Of a DNA stretch of 64,000 nucleotides, positions 56,098-64,000 are shown piece by piece. This DNA is from Agaricus subrufescens (taxonomy: Eukaryota > Basidiomycota > Agaricomycetes > Agaricales > Agaricaceae). The DNA lies in assembly GCA_029945375.1 (NCBI GenBank), contig CM057057.1, positions 3,286,001-3,350,000 of the forward strand, read 5' to 3'. Within the stretch, counting starts at the first letter, position 1; each line of letters begins with the position of its first letter. Both the position numbers and the translations under genes were made by a program. The notes under the pieces were generated by a model. That model was given only the letters and a program-made list of their open reading frames with translations, made no database searches and had not been told where the DNA came from.

Positions 56098-58291
56098 ATG
56101 GTACGTGTCTTTCTTCGCCTTTTCACGATCGACTTGCGATCTCAGTGCTTAATATCAGGACACCCGGTCTCAGGATCCAGAGGAGTTGTACGTTAAACAA
56201 GACAGAATAGGTAGCTACTTTCTCCAGCTACATCATCACCTACGAATTCTCATTCCTTGTAGGCAAAGGCTCGTTCGGAGAGGTTTACAAAGCGTCCGTT
56301 CTTCCTCCATGTTCAACTTTTCCGTGTTCCGTGTTCTGATGCTTACAATCAGGTTCGACAAACGGACACAGAAAACCGTTGCCATCAAAATCATCGACCT
56401 CGAGAGTGCCGAGGACGAGATTGAGGATATTCAACAGGAAATACAGATTCTTTCCCAGCTTGATTCACCGCATGTCACCAAGTATGTTCATTGTGCCTGA
56501 CCCGCCTTCACCCCGACCAATCACTGTCCCACAGGTATCATGGCTCGTTCCTCAAGGGGTCTCATCTCTGGATTGTTATGGAGTGAGCATTCCTTCACCC
56601 AATCTGAGTATTTGGTTTGACTGTGGAGCCTAGGTACTGTTCCGGTGGGTCATGTTCTGATCTGGTAAAGATAGCCCCTTCCCCTTCTCGTATATGGGTT
56701 CCTGACGAATTTCCAACTACAGATGAAGCCGGGCGTATTCCGTGAAGAGTACATCGCTATCATCGTCAGAGAATTACTGCGAGGTTTGGATTACTTGCAT
56801 ACAGAAGGGAAACTTCATCGTGATATCAAAGGTCGGTCTCATTACTATGTTTCTTTAGTTTGTTTACACTTCCTTCAGCTGCCAATATTTTACTGTCTGC
56901 CGGAGGCGAAGTGAAGCTGGCAGATTTCGGTGTTTCTGGACAACTATCAGGCACTCTTTCAGAAAAGAAAAATACTTTCGTGGGCACGCCGTATTGGATG
57001 TCACCCGAGGTCATAAAGCAGAGCGGATATGACCATAAAGCTGATATATGGAGTCTGGGTATAACAGCAATAGAGCTTGCCAAGGGTGAACCCCCTTATG
57101 CAGAACTTCATCCAATGAAGGTAGTTCTTTCTGTCGCTCCTGCTGAAATGTGATTGACATTTGTTGGGTAGGTTCTATTTCTCATACCCAAAAACCCTCC
57201 ACCGGTGCTGGAAGGCCAGCAATTTTCGAAGACTTTCCGAGATTTCGTGGCGAGTTGTCTGCAAAGGGATCCTCGCGATGTGCGTCACATATCGTTTTAT
57301 AAGGGAATATCTACTGAAACCAATTCGTCCACAGCGACCCACTGCAAGGGATCTACTCAAACATAAATTTATTCGAATGGCGAAAAAAACGAATTACCTG
57401 ACGGAATTGATTGATCGGCACGAACGGTGGAAGGCGGAAGGAGGTGAGAGGGTAGAAGAAGAGGAACTTCACCCCGACATCGTTCATGATTTGTACGTGA
57501 ATATCACATACTTCCCAGCTGATCGCTAATTGTTTGGTCTAGAAATGGTGTCGAGGCTGAAGAATTATGGGATTTTGGTACCGTCCGCCATGGGGGACGA
57601 ACGATTGGCAAAAGCTCTATCAAAGTATCTGGGCCTCCTCTCACATGGGAAAACGATGATTTACCACGACGGGCCTCTGACGATTCTAACGAGTCTGTAC
57701 CAGTTCGCCGAGCGCAAGGTTCTTCATCCTCAACATTCTCATCTGTCTCATTGAGAGGTGATCTACCGCCAATCCCTTCCTCAACTCCTTCATCCCCTTC
57801 GAAACAACGGTCCGAACAAGATACTGTCAGACACGCGACGGTGCAAAGTAACCAGAACAACCGAAATCAACCGAATGCCATCGACTATGCCACACCTCCG
57901 AGAAACCACCGGGTTGCCCCAAGAGAGCCTTCGGATGACTATGAAGACTATGACGACCAATACGTGGATACTTATTCTGCTAAGACAGGGGCTATGCACG
58001 AGAAAATGGCGGACATGCATTTAGAAGAGGAACTTTCAGATACAACCATGTTGGACTCTGTGGTCCTTCCTGCAATTTCCTCTGTGAGTATTGTTGTCTT
58101 GGCTGGTTCTAACACCCCTACTGATCTCATCATTGTAGCTCTTCCCTCGAGTCTCTTCTCAGGAAGCAAGAATCGCTCTCAGCGCTTTACAGCGCGCTTT
58201 TACTGAAGCTGAGCGCATCATACCTGGGGTTACAATGGAACTTGTCAATGAAATTGTGGATTCCGTTGAACATGTAGAGGACATTCCTTGA
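56098..58291 (+). CDS. Ste20-like kinase, germinal-centre-kinase III type (Sid1/MST3-like)
   Basis: Ser/Thr kinase acting in septation, polarity or STRIPAK-linked signalling in other fungi. The first exon is only the ATG (56098-56100), then [20 protein letters not shown] with the Gly loop. Kinase motifs: [19 protein letters not shown] (VAIK), LHRDIKAANILLS (HRD), [13 protein letters not shown] (DFG), [13 protein letters not shown] (activation loop and PE), and [20 protein letters not shown]. The GCK-III mark is the N-terminal sequence plus [20 protein letters not shown] after the domain. The C-terminal 250 residues are Ser/Asp-rich and end in a helical block ([20 protein letters not shown]). 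TGA 58289-58291. About ten exons. The SIKE-like gene at 40351 encodes a possible member of the same pathway. Confidence 0.88.
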
Positions 58292-58651
58292 ACTGGGACC
58301 AATCCATTCAATATTCATCGGCTACTGTGTAGGCTCGTTGTCCTGATTACAGTTCTGAACCCTTTATATTTTTTCCTTTCTTGCAAACACGACCGATATC
58401 TCGGTTTATCTTATCTTCCAATGCAACTCATCTTCCCATTTCCTGTAGCTCATTCCGGAATAGCATCTCATCGGTTCTCCTTCCAACTTGTATATCAACA
58501 CAGTAGTGTCTTACAACTCCGAGAGTATGACAATACTGTATCAACTCTGTATACCATTACTCGTGCTATCAGAACCATTCCATCATTCTTATTTCTACAA
58601 CCCGAAATATTTATCAGAGAAAATCACACAGCGTGCATTGACAATCCAATA
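58292..58651. other. Intergenic region between convergent genes
   Basis: About 360 bp, T/A-rich, 3' UTRs of the kinase and AP-3 delta genes. Short frames on both strands have no support. Confidence 0.4.
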
Positions 58652-61600
58652 TCAGACATCTGTATTTGTTGTCTTTGCAGTCGGTTTCTTTTTCTTCTTT
58701 TTCTCCTGATCTCCGGTTTTTTTCTTGGAGCGTACAACTTTGATAGGTTCAGGAGTGCTTGTCGGCGTATCATCTGCCACCTCATATAAGGGGAATGACC
58801 TCGACTGGGGGAACTGAGGTGGACTGCCGACCCTACTGGGCATTTCCTGATATAAGCTCGGGCTAGCGAGGGGAGCCGGTGTTGTCACGGCATTCTCGGG
58901 CATCTCTCCGTCTTTTTCAACGGTGAACGAATGGGTCGATGAGAAGTCTTGAGCTGTCGCCCGCAGAAGCGGACGACGACTTATTGCTTCTAAGAAATCA
59001 AGTTAATTTGTTTCTTACATGATGATATAAACCTTACCAGGTATTATCGAAGGCATGTTCTCCAGCCGTACCACTGGAATTGAATCAAGGTCTTCTTCTA
59101 CTGGTTGTGAAGGCTGCTCATCTAGGATATAGTAAGGATCGTCTTTTAGCTGCTCCCTCCTTTCCGCTTTCCGCTATATGTATAACAGAACACTTGAGTA
59201 TTACTGGATGAATACAAGAAAACAAGTTCACTTACACGTTCCCGCTCCTCTCTCGTTTCTACCTCAGCGTCAACCGGTGTTAGCACGTCACCATCTTGAA
59301 GCAACTCAGCCTCCTTCTGCCTTTTCTTAGAAGAAGTTTTTGATTTCTTTCCATCAGTTTCCTTCTCCTTCCCTTTTTTAACCTTTTTTTTCTTTTCTTG
59401 TACTACTACCTCTTCCTCTTCACGGGGCGGGGGTACTATCCATGCATCCAAATCCAAGCCTTCCGGAACGGGCACGCTTGCCTGAGCATTAGAAGCAACG
59501 GGGTTGAGCTCATATGATGAGAACAAGGGACGAATAAGGTAAAGGCTTTTTGGGAAGTTGAGTTCCTGAGGCTTTTCGCCATCTGTAATACCGGACAGGT
59601 CTGCAGATGAATAAGCTACGGCCGGTGTCCTCGACTGGTGGCCCTTGAGATCGGCAATGATAAAATTACAAAGCTGATGAATATTCGCTGCCTAGTCGAA
59701 TGTTCAGTAAATTATTTGTTTGTATGTTTTCGAACGCACCCGCTCTTGGACTTCAATGTGTGGACTACCGGCAAACACTTTCATCCTTTCGATAATGCTT
59801 TCTGCAGCACTCAAAATTCTCGGTAGATCATCTTCCTCCCACCGTTCAGCCATTTCAGAAGCCCAGAAGCCGAAGACTTTGATTGCAGCTTGGATGTAAA
59901 CAACGACAGTTTCCGGTGGAAGACGCGCAATCTCCGGCCTAAGGAGATGTGGTAGTACCCTTTCAGGTTCAGCGAGTTCTCTGTTAAGGAGGTTGTAGGT
60001 GGGTAACCTTTGCCAGTAATGAACGGGACTGACGCGCAATATTCACCAATGATCCATCCAGCCGCCCAGAGGATTTCCGAACAGCTACCTTCATCCTCGG
60101 CGTTGTGAAGTATCGAATCGTCAGTAAGTACCGAATACATTAGTTGTGCTGCATAGCGTCTTGCGGCACGGACGCGTCCAGCTACGTCCACCAGCTGGTC
60201 TCGGATTTCAGCGCCAATGTTCACATTGGCTATATGAGCGAGATCCACTAGGACCGAAAGGTACCACTCAAAATTGGTGACGTTTTCATAAGTTGACCAA
60301 GAGCAAATGGAAAGTATGCGCTGCGATAGAACAAGGCGGTACGACTGGGAATGACTGGGTGAGGTTATTTGGCTGAGAGGGTTTCCAGGATGCTGTGAAA
60401 GAGATAACGAAGCTGAGGGTAAGGCTGATGTGGTGTCCGGAAGGAGGTGAGACAGAAGCTGTTGTACAATTGACTGAAGGTTACTTCTATTTACCTGCCA
60501 AGGAAGATGTAAGAATGATACTGGAAACGTAAATATATTCTTACCATTGCAGTTACCAGATCCAGTGCACGCATACGAATACTGATGTCAGAGTCGTTAA
60601 CACTAGCCAATATCGTATCTTGATATTCCGCAACGAGATAAGGGTGACTTGGTACAATCTTCACCATAGCGAGTAGTGCAATATACTTGACTGACGGATA
60701 TTGAGAAAGAGCTGTTTAAGGAAATGCGTTACATACGATTCTGGTCGGTATCTTGCACAAAGGCGGCTAGCTTGGAAACACAGAGTTTGGCTAGAGCATC
60801 GCCTGAAGAACCCTGTAGCATTCCACCGATAATGCATGTATGCACACATTCATACAGTAGCGAGATTGCGGGAGTCGTTGAGATGAGTTCGGTGATCGGT
60901 GGCTGAAGCTTTTTGACAAGTCGAGGCTCATAAGGAGAAAGAGACCCAAACTACGCCGTAGGTTGAGAACCAAAAAAAACATGCTGTATTTACGCTCACT
61001 AATTTGACAATTTTAATCAACATCCAATTATTTGTTGAGTTGGTCAGCAGATGGAATAGTCGCGGAGCCAGATTTAGATATTCTTGAGGGCGTTGTCTTG
61101 CGAGCTCACACACCACATTCACCGTCGCCGCTACAACACCTTTGTCCGAGTTGTGTCCTGTGAAAAATAATAACAAGCACGAGCATATGAAACGTACTTG
61201 GATCTGTATCCTCCAGCTTCTCAACCAATCTCGGGCGGACATGTGAATAAGCTTCGGGATACTTGTCGAGAATCTTGTACATTGCCAATACCGCCCGTTT
61301 GCGAATACGTGGTCGAGAATGATTAAGCATTGCGACAAGCTCAGGAACGAGGTCTCGGGCGAGATCTGCTGTTATGATCGCTGAAAGCCCATCCAGTGTC
61401 AAAGCAACATCGGCAGGACTGGAACTCAGGTCCTATCGTGCTAATATAGTGAAATATCGTATGCATTCATATAGACGTACCTTCTTCAAAAGGTTCGTGG
61501 TCAGCATGAGAACATCAGTGTCTTCATTAAAGGACTGAGCGGCAGCAAGATAGCCGACACTCTTCAGATGAAATTTCGGAGACGACATGGCCTCGATGAC

Positions 61601-61842
61601 GTGAAAAGAGGCCCAGGACATGTCGTAGCCCATCATATCTAACTGAATGGAGGTGAGCCTGGTATGTGAAGGACAATGTAACCTACGTAGGTGAGTTTAA
61701 GGACAGCCCCTGCCTTCAACTCCATGTCGTCGCTCTTGATCTCCTGCCTGATCTCGTCGACCGCCTTACCTATGAATTTGGACTCATCCTTCTTGTTGGC
61801 ACGAAGCCCACGAATAAGATCCTGAAGAGTGCGCTCCCACAT
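58652..61842 (-). CDS. AP-3 complex subunit delta (Apl5-like)
   Basis: Large adaptin of the AP-3 coat, which sorts cargo from Golgi/endosomes to vacuoles and related organelles. ATG at 61842 gives MWERTLQDLIRGLRANKKDE, the conserved delta start, then KFIGKAVDEIRQEIKSDDME and AVLKLTYLDMMGYDMSWASF. Adaptin HEAT-like helices follow (LKSVGYLAAAQSFNEDTDVL, PRIRKRAVLAMYKILDKYPE, PQEYLNLAPRLFHLLTNSTN, ISIRMRALDLVTAMV). The hinge/ear region is Lys/Glu-rich (VVVQEKKKKVKKGKEKETDG), and the protein ends in Lys-rich low complexity at 58652. About 830 residues, shorter than animal delta and lacking an obvious ear, as in many fungi. At least ten introns. Confidence 0.88.
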
Positions 61843-63108
61843 GAAGACAGGCTAGGGCCAAACGGCGACGGTCTTCGAGCTCACAGCTAGACGGACGCGA
61901 GTCGAGGAATAATGGGGCACGTGCTCGGCTAATTTCAATTCATCCTCTAATTTCCGGATTCCTCTAACTCCCATGTACTTCGGCTCCTCATTCTTGAAAA
62001 TGTCTGAAGCAAATGAATCATCCTTTCATTCCCCGTAACTGGCGAAATTCAACATGTTCTCCCCTCCCCCTTTCATCTCTCATAGATGCCAGTGACCGCG
62101 TCATAAAAGCAATGGACCAGTGTCCTGAGCATCCGCAAGTCCCTCTCAGAGTTATATAAGCTTTGGAAGAAATGTTCATCCTGCGGTGTGAAGTTGTTAA
62201 GAAGGTTTCTATTTCCCACTTCGCCAAATATCAAGACCCATTAGTCGGATGTACCCACTGTGCCCCCACAACGTCCGATATCTCGTGTGGAATAAAGACT
62301 ACCTACATTGGCCTAAAACGATTTGGTACATGGGGCAGGAAAAAAATTCCAGACCTTTCATCATCAACAACATTGAACTTATGACCACGGGACACACGAA
62401 GAAGAGAACATGATATAGAGCTCCGATCAGAGGCTAACTATTTTTCCGACCTGTTGAATCACTCGCCACGTTCTCTTATTCAAAGGTAAGCAGATCCCTG
62501 TTGTTTTCTCAGCGATCCCAAGATCGTACAATACTTCCTTTAGGTTTGATCATCCGTTTCCCACTCAGTACCCCATCCACTGCCGAACGTGCTGCAGAAG
62601 CAGCAACCATGTCCACTCAAAGCTGATAAAGCACAAAATCACTTTACTTTCGAGCTCTCATCTTCTTGTGGGTGGTCTGTTGTATATCGTTTATCTAAAT
62701 TTAGATATCCTCGTCCTTCGCTTCCTTGGCACTTAACTCAAATGCACGCTATGACCCATGCGACAAACTGGCTATTTTTTGAACAACCCTGGAACAACCG
62801 CACTATCGGTGCGACCCTATATAATCACCACACCTGGTCATTTGCCAATCCACTTATGGGCCGGCATAAAAATTTTAGCGGTCGCCGAATGGGGACCGTA
62901 CCAAGCTCAACTTCGAATGGAAATCGCTACAAAGTGCATTCCCTTTTGGAACGTACAGGCGTGAGCCCAGACGGAATTCGCCATGTGTAGGGAATAACTG
63001 CAAATGGAATACACTGTACTGTTCACTTGATATATAAGATAAATCTGGGGCATGTTTCCGCCAGAACCACCCTCACTAACCACTAACACTATCCCAAGCC
63101 ATTTTCCG
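61843..63108. other. Long intergenic region between divergent genes
   Basis: About 1.27 kb between AP-3 delta and the flavin monooxygenase. Frames of 60-130 codons exist on the plus strand (62163-62384, 62589-62990), but they lack family motifs and show no good splice pattern. I see no repeat or RNA gene. It probably holds the two promoters and perhaps an unrecognised small gene or decayed sequence. Confidence 0.4.
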
Positions 63109-64000
63109 ATGTCGAGTTTCAAACTTGGGAACTTTTGCATCGACGACGCCCGTCCTATCAAGGTCGTGGTCATAGGCGCCGGATACAGCGGTAGGTTGAT
63201 GCACTGTTTGTAAAATATGGTTCTGAACGTCAGGGCCAGGCATTATTGCAGGAATACGGTATGTGTGACTAGGGGCTGAATAATTATTTGATTATGAACG
63301 CTAGGACCAGTCTTCGACAAAAAGTTCAAGATATTAATCTGACCATCTACGAAGCTCGCGATGATGTCGGCGGTACCTGGGTTGCTAACAAATACCCCGT
63401 ATGTTCAGCTAACTCCTTCACTGCTACTCGGCTGAAGTTAAGCAATGTAGGGCCTGGCTTGTGACATTCCTTCGCATTGTGTAAGCAACCAAGCATGTGT
63501 TCAGCCTTATCAGCTGTTCTAAATTTGCTGTCTTAGTATCAACTGACTTTCGAGAATAAGGTGAGTGAAAAAAACCTACACTCATCCAGGAGCTCGAACT
63601 TTCTTAGAAAGACTGGTCTCAATTCTATGCACCTGGGCCAGAAATTCAAGGATACCTACGAGGAGTGGTTGACAAATACAAGCTAGATCCATTCATTAAG
63701 CTTGGACATCACGTCGCTGGCGTACGCTATGACGAAACCACCGGTAAATGGAACATTTCAGTCATCAGGCGCGAGCCACAAGGGATGGAGACTCAGTTCG
63801 AAGATGTCGCGGACGTATTATTGAGCGCTGTTGGAAATCTCAGAATACCAGTCTGGCCTGATATCCAAGGCATTGATACCTTCCAGGGAGAATTAATTCA
63901 CAGTGCGGAATGGCGTACTCGAGAAGGTGAAGGTGCGTGGGAGGACACCGTCAAAACGTGGAACGAAAAGCGTGTAGGTGTGATTGGCGTGGTAAGTCAA
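63109..64000 (+). CDS. Flavin monooxygenase, Baeyer-Villiger type (5' part; runs off the window)
   Basis: FAD- and NADPH-dependent monooxygenase that in this family inserts oxygen next to a carbonyl or oxidises heteroatoms; substrate unknown. ATG at 63109 (MSSFKLGNFCIDDARPIKV). The FAD Rossmann motif reads VVVIGAGYSG, continued after an intron by PGIIAGIR; next come LTIYEARDDVGGTWVANKYP and GLACDIPSHC. Downstream are YAPGPEIQGYLRGVVDKYKL, VLLSAVGNLRIPVWPDIQGI, and the fingerprint-like FQGELIHSAEW where the BVMO motif FxGxxxHxxxW lies. The last visible residues TWNEKRVGVIGV start the NADPH Rossmann motif, so the C-terminal half lies outside. At least five introns in 900 bp. Confidence 0.82.

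Noticed and set aside
62163..62990. Possible small plus-strand gene(s)
   Set aside because: Trial splicing gave short products (e.g. starting MNHPFIPHASDRVIKAMD) without family motifs or consistent splice sites; too weak to list.

Overview
The window is nuclear DNA of a filamentous basidiomycete, most likely an agaricomycete. Genes are 100-700 bp apart and lie on both strands. Nearly all are cut by many 45-75 nt introns with GT(A/G)AGT-like donors. Several products are typical of this group: a DUF4246 protein, a SIKE/FGFR1OP2-type coiled-coil protein, F-box-like orphans and a Zn2Cys6 factor. There are no bacterial-style operons, rRNA genes or CRISPR arrays, and I recognised no tRNA. Exons were assembled by hand from splice signals and protein-family motifs, so single exon borders may be off.

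Layout. 1-6.6 kb: the 3' part of a Ubp2-like deubiquitinase, a small unknown gene, the THO subunit THOC1/Hpr1 and a UDP-glucose 4-epimerase. 5.6-15.5 kb: a roughly 4.9 kb tandem duplication of [epimerase 3' part - MFS transporter - DUF4246 gene]. It leaves an intact epimerase at the left, an intact DUF4246 gene at the right, two MFS genes, and truncated copies of the flanking genes in the middle. 16-31 kb: mostly housekeeping and regulatory genes (Pin1/Ess1 prolyl isomerase, mARC-type MOSC protein, USP12/46-type deubiquitinase, an F-box-like gene, the FCP1 CTD phosphatase, a basic-secretory-protein-type metallopeptidase, and a divergent bHLH / Zn2Cys6 pair in a GC-rich island). 30.7-37 kb: four tandem APH/choline-kinase-fold genes with duplicated promoters. 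37-43.6 kb: a two-TM orphan, an F-box-like gene, a SIKE/FGFR1OP2 protein and RNase H1. 44-64 kb: a Rad5-type SNF2/RING translocase, CCT7, a fucosyltransferase-like type II membrane protein, a Ser-rich secreted protein, a CDF metal transporter, a GCK-III Ste20-like kinase, AP-3 delta, and the 5' part of a Baeyer-Villiger-type flavin monooxygenase.

Functional links. Pin1 and FCP1 both act on the RNA polymerase II CTD, THOC1 couples transcription to mRNA export, and RNase H1 removes the R-loops that THO prevents. Rad5 acts in damage tolerance. SIKE-family and GCK-III proteins meet in STRIPAK complexes in other eukaryotes. These links come from family knowledge; only shared promoters are visible as clustering here.

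Most notable observations: (i) two consecutive microexons of 5 and 3 nt that rebuild the Rad5 Walker A motif; (ii) the tandem duplication with its chimeric junction, and a splice acceptor lost in one MFS copy; (iii) at least six GC-AG introns, four of them kept in pairs between the MFS copies; (iv) the four-gene kinase-fold array with Met where the catalytic-loop His is expected; (v) an upstream in-frame extension of RNase H1 that looks like a mitochondrial presequence. I found no convincing defence, CRISPR-like or otherwise new multi-gene system.
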